A stretch of 64,000 nucleotides of DNA from Cololabis saira (Eukaryota; Chordata; Actinopteri; Beloniformes; Belonidae). The position numbers were made by a program, and so were the translations under genes. Of the stretch, positions 40,746 to 50,729 are shown piece after piece (within the stretch, counting starts at the first letter, position 1; the number at the start of each line of letters is the position of its first letter). The stretch is taken from NCBI RefSeq assembly GCF_033807715.1, contig NC_084601.1:465001-529000 (forward strand). The letters run 5' to 3'. The notes under the pieces are model-generated. The model saw only the letters and a list, made by a program, of their open reading frames with translations, was not told the DNA's origin and did not search any database.

Positions 40746-42050
40746 AGGTTACGCTTGCAGCAACAGCGGCAAGCGGGATGATGCCTACGCTCTCTGTATT
40801 GTCCACATTTGCCTGCTTCTATCAGGGGACATACACCCGTGCCCTGGTCCTCGCGTTTTTAAACCAGCGGCTGAAGCGACAAAGAATCCCACGAGCCCCG
40901 AGCCCGTATACCTCGAACCCGCGATGCTAGCTGGGGAGCTAGCATCGCTGGGCCCGAGCTAGACCCTCCGTCGACGACCACCAGGCTACAACTGCCTGCG
41001 ATGCTAGCTGGGGAGCTAGCGTCGCTGGGCCCCGACCGGGACCCTCCTCCAGCGACCACCAGGCTACAACCGGCTGCGAGGCTACCTGGGGAGCTAGCGT
41101 CACTGGGCCCCGACAGGGACCTCCACCTGCGGCCACCAGGCTACAACCATCTGCGATGCTAGCCGGGGAGCTAGCGTTGCCGGGCCCCGACCTGGACCCT
41201 CCACCAGCGACCACCAGGCTACAACCACCTGCGATGCTAGCTGGGGAGCTAGCATCACCGGGCCCCGACCTGGACCCTCCACCAGCGATCACCAGGCTAC
41301 AACCACCTGCGATGCTAGCTGGGGAGCTAGCATCGCCGGGCCCCGACCTGGACACTCCACCTGCGACCACCAGGCTACAACCACCTGTGATGCTAGCTGG
41401 GGAGCTAGCATCGCCGGGACCCGACCTGGACCTTCCACCTGAGACCACCAGGCTACAACCACCTGTGATGGTAGCTGGGGAGCTAGCATCGCCGGGCCCC
41501 GACCTGGACCTTCCACCTGAGACCACCAGGCTACAACCACCTGTGATGCTAGCTGGGGAGCTAGCATCGCCGGGCCCCGACCTGGACCTTCCACCAGTGA
41601 CCACCAGGCTACAACCACCTGCGATGCTAGCTGGGGAGCTAGCATCACCGGGCCCCGACCTGGACCTTCCACCAGTGACCACCAGGCCACAACCACCTGC
41701 GATGCTAGCTGGGGAGCTAGCATCGCCGGGCCCTGACCCAGGCTCTCCACCTGCGGCGGCGGAACCAGCGGCCACCAACCTTCCTGCAACTGTGCCTGAA
41801 CGCGACCACGACATCCCCGAGACTGTAGCTAAACTATCAACCATGGGTACTGTAACACACACACGCCAAAGCAACTCCACTCATAAGAATTCAGCTTTCA
41901 AAAAATATAGGGCCACCAGGTTTTTCTCTACTCTACAGCAGGCCAAGATAATCTGGGACCCGCACCATAAGAAAGGACTCCTAGGTGGCCATCTAAACAT
42001 CAGGAGCCTAGTCCCTAAGAGAGAACAACTAGAACACCTTCCACTGCAAC
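40746..42050 (+). mobile_element. 5' part of a second LINE with degenerate 2A-like motif and 78-bp minisatellite in the coding region
   Basis: The frame at 40746-40962 has CLLLSGDIHPCPGP, similar to the GDIExNPGP (2A-like) sequences at the start of some LINE ORFs, though E and N are replaced. Eleven 78-bp repeats follow. The frame at 41156-42050 then leaves the repeats and reads THKNSAFKKYRATRFFS, GLLGGHLNIRSLVPKREQLE. HLNIRSL is the first endonuclease block of ORF2. The copy breaks at about 42050. A frameshift between repeat units separates the 2A-like part from the endonuclease frame. Confidence 0.6.
40921..41776. repeat. 78-bp minisatellite, 11 units
   Basis: Units start at about 40921, 40999, 41077, 41153, 41231, 41309, 41387, 41465, 41543, 41621 and 41699 with GCGATGCTAGCTGGGGAGCT. 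Each encodes 26 residues on the plus strand (MLAGELASPGPDLD..., ending TTRLQPPA). GCTAGCTGGGGAGCTAGC forms a small palindrome in every unit. The third unit is diverged (GAGGCTACCTGG). The antisense frames (313 and 166 codons) exist only because 78 is a multiple of three. Confidence 0.9.
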
Positions 42051-42059
42051 ACGCCTGGA

Positions 42060-42440
42060 CGAAACCGAACAGGATGTTGGCCATTGTGAATTAATCGTGT
42101 AATTTTGGCGCAATTTATGGATAGGCCGGAAGACATCCTTCGGTAGATAATACGGCCCGAACCGTAACGTGCACCCAGGTGTGTTATACATCAAAATGTG
42201 CGTCTCCATCCTGCGACGATGCGTATTACTTTTCTCAGTCAAAAGCGTTACCGTGATAGACGCCAAAAAGCGTGCCCCGACTTCATCTGATTGGTCCATA
42301 TTTGATAGTTCCTACTTTCTGCCATAACTTTTGAATGGTGTGATATAAAGAGTCATGGGTGGTGTCACCTGGCTCAGTTTTGATCCGCTAAATGTCCAGG
42401 CCTGAAGACATCTACATGCAAGTCATACAAGCGCTTCCAC
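42060..42440 (-). repeat. Dispersed repeat related to 62850-63340, inverted
   Basis: Blocks GCCATAACTTTTGAATGGTG, GGTGGTGTCA and CAAGCGCTTCCACTGCAGCA are the reverse complement of sequence at 62893-63000. The family has tandem units at the far end of the window; here about one and a half are present. The element type is unknown to me. Confidence 0.6.
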
Positions 42441-42446
42441 TGCAGC

Positions 42447-43674
42447 ATGCCTGAACATACTGTACAGGACATTGGCAACATTATGCAGCGACAAACAGAA
42501 ATCACTGCTCAGCTGGTTCAACAACAACACTCAGCATTTCTTCCACCTCGAGCAATACCCATATTTGATGGTGACCCTCTACAGTATGGATCTTTTATCA
42601 CGGCATTTGAACAGGGAGTTGAAAGAAAGGTCAATAATCTCCAGGACTGCTTGTACTACCTAGAACAGCACACCAGGGGGCAACCTAGAGAACTGATCAG
42701 AAGCTGCTATCACATGTCAAATAATCAAGGCTATCACAGAGCCAAGAACTTGTTAAAGGAACACTTTGGCAATGAAATGAAGATTTGGGTTGTTTACATG
42801 GAAAAAGCTTTAAGTTGGCCACCAATAAAAGCTGAAGACATTGGTTCTCTTGGATGTTGCATCATGATGGAAAGTCTACAGTATATGGCAGAAATTAATG
42901 TACCATCAAACCTGAAACAGCTTGTGATGAAACTGCCCTACAAATTATGAGAAAGATGGAGAGCAGCTGTTTGTGACCTACAGGAGAGATGTGGAAGTAG
43001 AGTTTTGTTCTCTGATCTGGTCAACTTTCTGGAACATCAGATCAAAATTCTCTCTGATCCTGTCTTTGGTAACTTACAAGACACACAAACTGCTACATTT
43101 AAAGGAAAAGCTCCCACAAGGTTTTCACCCAGGAATAAAAATCCAGCAACTGTGGCAGCTGTAAGCACTTCAACAGGAATAAAGTCTGCACAAACACAGC
43201 TATTCCATGCCTTGTCTCTATCAAAAAGCAAGACCACATCGTGTTACATATGTAAAGAGGATCACACAATAGAAGATTGTGTGCATCTTAAGAACAAAGT
43301 GCATCGTGAGAAACTTGATATTTTAAGGCAAAGTGGTGTTTGTTTTGGTTGTCTAAAACCAGGTCATATCAGCAAAAGCTGCAAGAAACGTCTAACGTGT
43401 GATGTATGTAACTTCCAACATCCCACAATGCTTCACAACCCAGTTAAATTCAGAACATTTGAGCAGTGAGGCAACACCGTTGTCCCTCAGCCTACCTGTG
43501 CTCGCACTGGGGCCGGTACGCAGAAATGTGTCCTCTCAATTGTACCTGTACAAGTAAAGGCTGAGAATGGAAACAAAATTTTGACCACTTACGCTTTTCT
43601 TGACCCAGGAAGCTCAGCTACCTTTTGTACAGAATGCCTGATGAGACAGCTGAACATGGACAGCATCCAAACAC
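42447..43674 (+). pseudogene. BEL/Pao retrotransposon gag-protease region with two in-frame stops
   Basis: One frame runs from 42447 to 43674, interrupted by stops only at 42948-42950 and 43467-43469. It contains a gag domain (IPIFDGDPLQYGSFITAFEQ, HTRGQPRELIRSCY; DUF1759-like). Two zinc knuckles follow (CYICKEDHTIEDC and CFGCLKPGHISKSC), then a CDVC block. After the second stop it has a retropepsin-like active site (AFLDPGSSATFCTE; catalytic Asp in D-P-G-S). RT, RNase H and integrase are absent and no LTR was found. The sequence switches at about 43680-43706 to a scrambled L2 LINE segment. The premature stops and truncation make it inactive. Confidence 0.75.
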
Positions 43675-43705
43675 ACATCTTCCTCTGAACAATGGGACAA
43701 AAAAT

Positions 43706-43803
43706 GGGACCGCAGGCCAGCACGCAGCTCCCAAAGTTCCGTCCTGCAAACATGCACAAAAGAGAAAAAAGCGGGCCAGCACAAGAAACTACAGGAACGA
43801 TGT
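43706..43803 (-). mobile_element. Rearranged fragment of an L2 LINE 3' UTR
   Basis: GGGACCGCAGGCCAGCACGC and GGCCAGCACAAGAAACTACA match two separate parts of the 3' UTR at 16890-16920 and 17090-17112. The segments between them are deleted. Confidence 0.6.
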
Positions 43804-43805
43804 AG

Positions 43806-44177
43806 CCATGGCCATGGTCTCACCCTGGCCATGGCCTCTTCAACGTCCTACCTTCTGGTAGGAGGCTGATGCTACCCAAGGCTGTGAAAGCCCGCCACAG
43901 ACTCAGCTTCTTCCCCTCAGCCGCCAGGCTCATCAATGACTCAGGTTCCCTCCCCCCTCCCGCTCCTTAGTGACAAAAAATAATCAAAAACTGGACTACA
44001 ATTTATTGTATATGGCTGCACTTTATTTTTGTTTATTCCTTCACTGTGGTGTTGTGTCTGTGATTTATTTATTTATACGTGAAAATAATATTCTGAGTGC
44101 GCACACTGTTACCAACGTGACAATTTCCTATGTGTTTTACACAAATGGCAAATAAAAGCAATCTGAATCTGAATGGA
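43806..44177 (+). mobile_element. LINE 3' end with (TCTGAA)n tail
   Basis: The plus strand reads an ORF2 end (PSGRRLMLPKAVKARHRLSF, then FPSAARLINDSGSLP), a 3' UTR with TGGCAAATAAAAGC (polyadenylation signal) and a tail AATCTGAATCTGAATGG. This layout fits Rex1/CR1-like elements. It is strongly 5'-truncated. Confidence 0.6.
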
Positions 44178-44401
44178 CAAAAATGATGGCTATGAGGTAC
44201 TTATAATAAATAAAAATGGAAATGGAGAAGAGAGGAAGGGAAGGGGATAGGAGAAAGGGCATACACATTGGCTTGTTCACCTGCATGCTTGTTCTGTAGT
44301 TTTTGGGGTTAGTTAGTCGCGGTAGCTTAGCTCAGACTGTGATTGGATCTCGAGATTTAAGAAGATTGCTGCTCGTGTTTTGGTCGGTTCCGTGTCGGTA
44401 C

Positions 44402-44680
44402 TGTCAGTGGTTGACATTTCTCTCAGTTTGTATTTCTGTTTTGCCCCACTTGTCTTCCATCTGCCCTTATTGTTCATTCTTTCCTTTGCTCCCTGTGGTT
44501 CCATACTATGCTTCCCTCCATGTGTCCTGCCAAGTTTTTGCTTAAGTTTTTTGATCCCTGTTTTTTGATCCTGCCAAGCAGTGCTTTGGTTTTTGGTTTT
44601 TGTAAATAAACCCTTTTTTTTTGTTGAACTCCTGCCTTTCGCTCTCCTGCATCTGGGTCCTCACCACACCAGTCATGACA
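44402..44680 (+). repeat. 5' LTR of the 44402-45966 element
   Basis: Begins TGTCAGTGGTTGACATTTCT and ends CACACCAGTCATGACA; TAAATAAACC is the likely polyadenylation region. It is 38 bp shorter than the 3' LTR, mainly because it lacks a segment corresponding to about 45720-45765. Confidence 0.85.
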
Positions 44681-44696
44681 GAACGGAACCACCAGT

Positions 44697-45440
44697 ATGG
44701 ACCCAGCGGGAGAGAGTGCCGCCTTCTGGGACATCGTGTACCGGGAGGCGGAACTCACTATTCCTAGTTGGCGGCACCCGGATGAGCTGGAATCCCCGGA
44801 TGAGCTGGAATCCCCCTTTTGGGGAACACGCCTGGCTCGGGGTGGGCCCAGGAGCATTCAGGCTTTGGAGCGACACCGACGACGGTGTCGACGCCAGCCC
44901 CAGCTAGCCACTGTTCCGGCGGTGGTCTTGGGCGCGTCGTCGGAGGTGGTCCCGGACGCATCAGCCCGTGCTCCGGTGATGGTCCCGGACCCCCCGCAGC
45001 CAGCACCACGGACCTGGGTTCCCCCCGCAGCCAGTGCCGCGGACCCCGGTTCCCCCGCAGCCAGCGCCACGGACCCGGGTTCCACCGCAGCCAGCGCCAC
45101 GGACCCGGGTTCCCCCGCAGCCAGCGCCACGAACCCGGGTTCCCCCGCAGCCAGCGCCACGGACCCGGGTTCCCCCGCAGCCAGCGTCAAGAACCCAGGT
45201 TCCCCCGCAGCCGGCTCCTCGTATCCTGTGTTCCCCGCCAAGTCAAGGTTCCCCGCCAAGTCGTCCAAGTTCCCCGCCAAATCGTCCAAGTTCCCCGCCA
45301 AGTCGTCCAAGTTCCCCGTCAAGTCGTACAAGTTCCCCGCCAAGCCTTCCAAGCCCCACGCCAAGTCTCCCAAGCCCCCCGCCAAGTCGTCTAAGCCCCA
45401 CGACAAGTCGTCCAGGCCCCACGCCAAGGCCCAAGCCTAG
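44697..45440 (+). CDS. Gag-like proline/serine-rich frame of the small LTR element
   Basis: The 247-residue frame starts MDPAGESAAFWDIVYREAEL, directly after the 5' LTR. The same start (MDPAGEYITLLE) occurs in the copy at 55506-55961, so the first ~60 residues (to FWGTRLARGGPRS) are a conserved domain. The rest is repetitive: about seven copies of an SPAASATDPG-type decapeptide (45020-45215), then KSSKFPA-like heptads and KSPKPPAKS. No zinc knuckle is present. Alternative frames over the same repeats (for example 45034-45717) are by-products. Function unknown. Confidence 0.55.
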   Translation: MDPAGESAAFWDIVYREAELTIPSWRHPDELESPDELESPFWGTRLARGGPRSIQALERHRRRCRRQPQLATVPAVVLGASSEVVPDASARAPVMVPDPPQPAPRTWVPPAASAADPGSPAASATDPGSTAASATDPGSPAASATNPGSPAASATDPGSPAASVKNPGSPAAGSSYPVFPAKSRFPAKSSKFPAKSSKFPAKSSKFPVKSYKFPAKPSKPHAKSPKPPAKSSKPHDKSSRPHAKAQA

Positions 45441-45649
45441 GCCTCGAGGACGACCCCCCGAGCTGTCTCGCCGGTCTGCCCGGCCTCGAGGACGACCCCC
45501 CGAGCTGTCTCGCCGGTCTGCCCGGCCTCGTGGGCGACCCCCGGAACTGTCTCGCCGGTCTGCCCGGTCCCGAGGACGGCCCCCTCCACCCGCCCTGGGT
45601 GATATGTCCATGGGGACATCTGGGATCTGTCCCTTGAGGGGGGGGGTTA

Positions 45650-45966
45650 TGTCAGTGGTTGACATTTCCCCCAGTTTGTATTTCTGTTTTGCCTCGCCTG
45701 TCTTCCATCTGCCCTGATTGCTCACACCTGTGTCTCGTTACCCCCTTGTGTATATCTGGTCTTGTCTTTCCCTTGCTCCTTGTGGTTCCGTACTGTGCTT
45801 CCCTCCATGTGTCCTGCCAAGTTTTTGCTTAAGTTTTTTGATCCCTGTTTTTTGATCCTGCCAAGTAGCGCTTTTGGTTTTTGGTTTTTGTAAATAAACC
45901 CTTTTTTTGTTAAACTCCTGCCTTTCGCTCTCCTGCATCTGGGTCCTCACCACACCAGTGGTGACA
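45650..45966 (+). repeat. 3' LTR of the 44402-45966 element
   Basis: Begins TGTCAGTGGTTGACATTTCC, preceded by the polypurine tract, and ends CACACCAGTGGTGACA, followed by the GGTAC duplication. It contains TTGTGTATATCTGGTCTTG and TGTAAATAAACCC. Confidence 0.85.
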
Positions 45967-46387
45967 GGTACTCTATCTTTACTATAGTACTCTATCAGTG
46001 TTTCCCCTACCATTATATAGGCCTGGCGGGGCCGCCAGGCCAACGAGACCCCCCGCCAGGCCAAAAAAAAAAAAAAAAATCAATGATCATTTACGTTTAG
46101 GAGCCTCTGCAGCGCTGTTCTGCAACGGGAGTCAACCTGCTTCGTTGCCTAGTAATGCTGCTTAGAGCGCGGGCATATTATTATATATTATGGGATGTAT
46201 GGAGTTTGTAACTAGCCAAAAAAATAAAATAAAAAATATCGCGGGCGACAGACAACATTATATAAAGAAATGTTTCTGCCAGGTCCGTGTGCTTGTGTTT
46301 GCATGTGACGCTGCAGGGAAGCATGAAGGAAAACAGCCCGACGACACACCAGGCGTCCGCGGGGTCCTAGCGCCAGCCATGTATGAG

Positions 46388-46435
46388 CGTAGGCTCTGCG
46401 TTGGTGTACCGCGGAACCATAAATCAGCCTTTACC
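46388..46435. mobile_element. Right half of a Harbinger-type MITE
   Basis: GCGTAGGCTCTGCGTTGGTG and CGCGGAACCATAAATCAGCC followed by TTTA match the right side of the complete MITE at 63609-63739. The left terminus is missing. Confidence 0.55.
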
Positions 46436-46940
46436 GTCGCTGACACCCGTCCGACTGGTGACCCAGTAAAAAACAACGCATTTAAACATCTGGCTGGGAT
46501 CCCAAATGGCTTAATAACCATAAATACAGCCCTTGGTTGTACCACACTCCCCATGGTAAATTTCCAATTTGTTGTTTAGCTTACATTTTTGTTCTGATTG
46601 AGCTTCTTTTTTTGGTAAGCAATAATGATGAAAATAACACAGACAATAGATTGTCTTTCCAGTAGAACCACTAAAGGTTCATTTTTTTCCCCAGTCAAAT
46701 GCATGTAACTCTGTTATAACCAAACAGGAAAAAAAAATATTCTACAATGTTTAAATTATTTATAACTGATATAATCTCAATTGTGAATAGGGATGTTTTG
46801 TCACATATTCCGTCAGCACAAGCAGCCCGTTAAAAGAGGACCATCTCAGAGGGTTTTCATAGAGATCCCTCTGAAATATATAGAAAAGATGTGCTCAATG
46901 CTCATATGGGGTCAGACCGTTCTGGCCCATGACACTTTGG

Positions 46941-48592
46941 TTAAAGGAGACCTATTATGGCATTTAATGTATATTTTAAACAGGCCTTGAATGTCTTAAA
47001 AACAATCTAAAGCTTGTTTTTTCTACATAAATCATAAATCCAGCCAGTGGGCCCTGTCACTAGTTTTACCGCTTCTAACCTCTTTTTCTGCGCCTCATTT
47101 TTAGGGAAGGGGGGGGTATGATAATGAGGCTCTGTGCTGATTGGCTCCCTGAATGACGTATAGCAGGGGAGGAGAATAAACCTCGCTCCACCAGAGCAGC
47201 CCGAGCCTGTAAATTATCACAACACTGAATTTTCACAAATGGCAACTTTATTGTTAAAAAAATAAAATATGAGTTGTATATAAATAACATTTATGCACTA
47301 TTTAAGCCGGATCTACCCGGCGGATGCTGAACGCTGGCCCCGGAGCCACGCCGGGCGCCCGGGAGCACCCACCCGGGAACCTGCATGATTTAACCTGGGT
47401 CCGACTGGCTGAAGGATGGACCGCTCCAGCCAGAGCCAGAGAGCTGGTTGTGGGCGTGGTTTCAGCAGCGGAGGCTGAACCTATGGAAATGAGCGCCTAT
47501 GGTGACGTCACCATAGGCGCAGATTCAGAATGGCTCAAAAAAAGGTCACGTGACACTGGGGGACTCTGTCCTGCGGGGGTCAGAGAGCTTGCAGAAATTC
47601 ATGGTATTTTGTCTCCCCTGTGCTGGCAGGGTGAGGGGAGACCACTTTATATATGTTAAAACAAGAAAAAATGTGTTTTTCATAATAGGTCACCTTTAAA
47701 GGTTAGATTAATAGGTTCAGCCTCCGCTGCTGAAACCACGCCCACAACCAGCTCTCTGGCTCTGGCTGGAGCGGTCCATCCTTCAGCCAGTCGGACGCGG
47801 CGCCACAGCGCCGCGGATCCAGGTTAAATCATGCAGGTTCCCGGGTGGTTTGGGAGCTGGGTCCTCGGGGGTCCGTCCCAGGCTGGACCAGCTTCATCCT
47901 CCGAGATTTTCAGGCAAATCTGTCGGTTTGATCCCCGATAACGGGCGATGCGCCGCGGATGCGCTCCGGAGCGGATCTGTGCGCCCGCCGTGGCGTTGCG
48001 ACGCCCGTCGCGCAGCATCCGCCGGGCAGATCCGGCTGAAATTCCGCTGGTCGGTCCCCGGGAGTCCCTGCTACCAGTCCAGGCCGGTTCCTGCGGTCCC
48101 GGCCGGTCGGAACCGGTCATATCTCCCGGTTAAAGCCGCGGTGATGCGCGCTGATCCAGCAGCGCTGCTCCCGGGCGCCCGGCGTGGCTCCGGGGCCAGC
48201 GTTCAGCATCCGCCGGGTAGATCCGGCTTAAATAGTGCATAAATGTTATTTATATACAACTCATATTTTATTTTTTTAACAATAAAGTTGCCATTTGTGA
48301 AAATTCAGTGTTGTGATAATTTACAGGCTCGGGCTGCTCTGGTGGAGCGAGGTTTATTCTCCTCCCCTGCTATACGTCATTCAGGGAGCCAATCAGCACA
48401 GAGCCTCATTATCATACCCCCCCCTTCCCTAAAAATGAGGCGCAGAAAAAGAGGTTAGAAGCGGTAAAACTAGTGACAGGGCCCACAGGCTGGATTTAGG
48501 ATTCATGTAGAAAAAACAAGCTTTAGATTGTTTTTAAGACATTCAAGGCCTGTTTAAAATATACATTAAATGCCATAATAGGTCTCCTTTAA
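46941..48592. mobile_element. Two inverted copies of one TTAA-flanked element family (large palindrome)
   Basis: TTAAAGGAGACCTATTATGG at 46941 is repeated inverted at 48573-48592. The outer arms (46941-47370 and 48165-48592) are nearly identical; each encodes the same 71-codon frame (47075-47290 minus and 48243-48458 plus). A second inverted pair (about 47375-47485 and 47715-47860) lies inside. A further end of the family, CATAATAGGTCACCTTTAA, lies at 47681-47699, so 46941-47699 could be one complete element and 47700-48592 a longer inverted relative. The right arm has about 300 extra GC-rich bases (about 47860-48160). TTAA targets are used by piggyBac and Kolobok elements. Confidence 0.7.
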
Positions 48593-48766
48593 ATCTTATT
48601 ATTTCATTGAAGTGATATCATTCAGCAATATAGGCCTACAATGATTTTTAATGTAAAACTTTGTTATATTGCTACATGTCCAATATGCCGTCCCACGCGC
48701 CTCGTCTGTTTAGGATTTTTTCGGTGGGTACCACCGGGCCTGAAAAAAATTCTAGGGGAAACACTG

Positions 48767-50500
48767 TCTATCTTTCCAATCCTTCATCAGTGATATTAAC
48801 TGGGTGGAATACTTCCACTATGTAACATTAACTATTAACATTTTACAGACTATATTGACTATAAAGAAAAATGTATTGAGATGCAACGCAACCAAAAACT
48901 GTTTTCCTTTTCATGTTTTTTTTTTCATGTGATACTGCTCTTCTGCTGTTCTTGTAATAGTAGTTAGGAACCACAAGAGGGAGACAGTGTTCAATTAAAT
49001 GACAGGAATTCAAACTCAAAACATGTCAAACCTTTCCTTTTTTTGCCCTGTGTCTTTCAGGGTTCGCCACACTGGATCATTGTGATCCACATATTTTTTT
49101 GGCTTGTAGGTTTTTGCAATGGATGCCCCTCCTGAAACAACTCGTCCTATTGCTCTGGGCTTGGAACCCAAACTCTACGTGACTATGTCAATGGGGGCAG
49201 CACAGGGCTCAGTATCTTGCCTGAGGACACTTTGTATACTTGACAGGGTGACTTTCCGGTTGGGGAACTGACTCTGCTCACCACATGTCACACTGACGTT
49301 GCTGCAATACTCAAAGAATTTAAACAACACTGCCTTCGAGCAGCAAAATCTCATTAGAAGTACAAGAATCCATTTTGCAGATGTCATCATTATCCTTTAA
49401 TTTAATTCTGATTCAGCTATCTTCAGTGGAAAATGCTTTGCATTCAATTTAGATCAATTTAAACTTAGCTGTATGTTTTCATATAGCATGTCTATTTGAG
49501 AATTGATAATATATTTATTAAATAAATTAGAGAATATAATGTATCTTAATATAAAACTATTAAAATATATTCTTGTCTTTGCCAATTTAATTAAATACAC
49601 TGATACTAAATACTAAAACTAAAGAATTAAGATGTTTCTATGAACTTGTATTAATATATTTTGAAACAAAAGTGTTATTCTCCCCATTTTTTCTCCAGGT
49701 GCTCTGGTTTCATCTTCACAGTCCAGACTTGGATGTTAGGTTAAGTGATTATTTTATATTGACCTTAGGTCCATGTGTACGCATGACTTTACATATTTAT
49801 GTGCTGTGTGTTGGCAACCTGTATACAGTAGGGTATACCTTGCTTCTTTCTGTCTCCCTCTGGGTATGGTTTTTATTGTCGCAGGACTTGAAAACTAAAT
49901 GAAACGGCAAAAACAGCAGCAGTTGAGCTTGTTATCAACAGTCTATGTGGGTTGGCTGGTTCAGTCAACAGTTTGATAATTTTACTTTCTGTCTACATCT
50001 GTTATTGTTTTGCTAAAGTTGGCAAAGCTGACACTTGACCCTTTTGTTAGGTAATGTTGGACTGTTAGCTAAATATTTTATGTACAGTCTGTGTAACATG
50101 AAACCCAGTCCACCTTAAATTGCGGGATCTCACATCTGCAATACATAAAACCCAGACTGTGGTTTAAAATTTAAAAAATGATCATAACTCAACCTCATTC
50201 ATATCAGATGAAGTGGACCTGCATGACAGAAGATGAGACAGAAGCAGCAGAAGCTCAGATCTGCAGGAAGGTGATATGCAGTAGCAAGGTGATTTTGACT
50301 TCTTTAAAGTGAAAGGAAGTTGTGCATATAAGGAATGGGCACAGTCTTGTTAAAAATATAAAGCTGAGTTACAGATAAAATAACCCTGCACTAAAAAAAT
50401 TTCAAACACCGTTTATGGCCCCAACTTTCCCATCAGCATTGATGCCTTTGTTTCTTCTTGAATGCCAGGAGGATGGATGAGGTGGAGGCGAGCTGTTTTT
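48767..50500. other. AT-rich intergenic DNA with one weak dispersed repeat
   Basis: No gene or exon recognised. Around 49070-49290 the sequence (GGATGCCCCTCCTGAAACAA, GGGCTTGGAACCC, TTGCCTGAGGACACTTTG) resembles a common teleost repeat that I recall only by pattern. The remainder shows nothing. Confidence 0.4.
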
Positions 50501-50504
50501 CCAA

Positions 50505-50650
50505 GTTATTCTAAAGTGTCCTGTGATTGACTAGTGACCTGTCTCGGGGTACCCCTGCCTTTTGCCCAAAGAGAGCTGGGATAGATTCCAGCAGATCCCT
50601 GTGATTTTGAATAGAAATAAGCGGGTGTAGGATGGATTGCTTCTCTCGAG
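50505..50650 (+). repeat. Common teleost dispersed repeat (GACCTGTC...TACCCC...GCTGGGATAGATTCC type)
   Basis: TGATTGACTAGTGACCTGTC, GGTACCCCTGCCTTTTGCCC, GAGCTGGGATAGATTCCAGC and AATAAGCGGGTGTAGGATGG follow the order of a widespread fish repeat. A weaker copy is at 54855-54960. Confidence 0.5.
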
Positions 50651-50729
50651 TCATGGTTGATGGTGGCCTTTCCAGTTAATAGGAAAGGCAGGTTTTGTCA
50701 TACATATTTTCGAATTTTTAGAATTAGCC

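Larger units (their letters stand above)
44402..45966 (+). mobile_element. Complete small LTR retrotransposon (non-autonomous) with 5-bp TSD
   Basis: The element is bounded by GGTAC at 44397-44401 and 45967-45971. The 5' LTR spans 44402-44680 and the 3' LTR 45650-45966. Both start TGTCAGTGGTTGACATTTC and end in TGACA. A gag-like start codon lies at 44697, just after the 5' LTR, and a polypurine tract (TTGAGGGGGGGGG, 45635-45647) precedes the 3' LTR. The interior is under 1 kb with no protease, RT or integrase, so mobility must have been supplied by another element, probably Gypsy-type (inferred). Confidence 0.85.
45996..48766. mobile_element. hAT-like element with CAGTGTTTCCCCTA termini, containing an inverted duplication
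   Basis: The left end CAGTGTTTCCCCTACCATT (45996) and right end (reverse complement CAGTGTTTCCCCTAGAATT, ending 48766) are inverted repeats. Both are followed by AGGCCTGGC/AGGCCCGGT blocks. The termini are typical of hAT, but the flanks (TACTCTAT and TCTATCTT) are not a clean 8-bp duplication. No transposase is recognised. Inside are a Harbinger-type MITE end (46388-46435) and the TTAA-type structure at 46941-48592. Confidence 0.65.

Noticed and set aside
40921..41776. Regularly spaced direct repeats resembling a CRISPR array
   Set aside because: The units are contiguous 78-bp minisatellite copies with no unique spacers, in animal DNA inside a LINE.
40939..41880. 313-codon minus-strand frame over the 78-bp repeats (plus a 166-codon one)
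   Set aside because: Open only because the unit length is a multiple of three. The plus strand leads into LINE endonuclease motifs, so the minus frames are shadows.
47324..48242. GC-rich frames (111, 130 and 98 codons) between the inverted arms
   Set aside because: Compositional open frames in a CG-rich spacer, with no motifs and no splice context.
47075..48458. Two identical 71-residue frames that could be a duplicated small gene
   Set aside because: They are the two arms of one inverted repeat in a non-coding TTAA-type element. Identity reflects arm similarity, not protein conservation.
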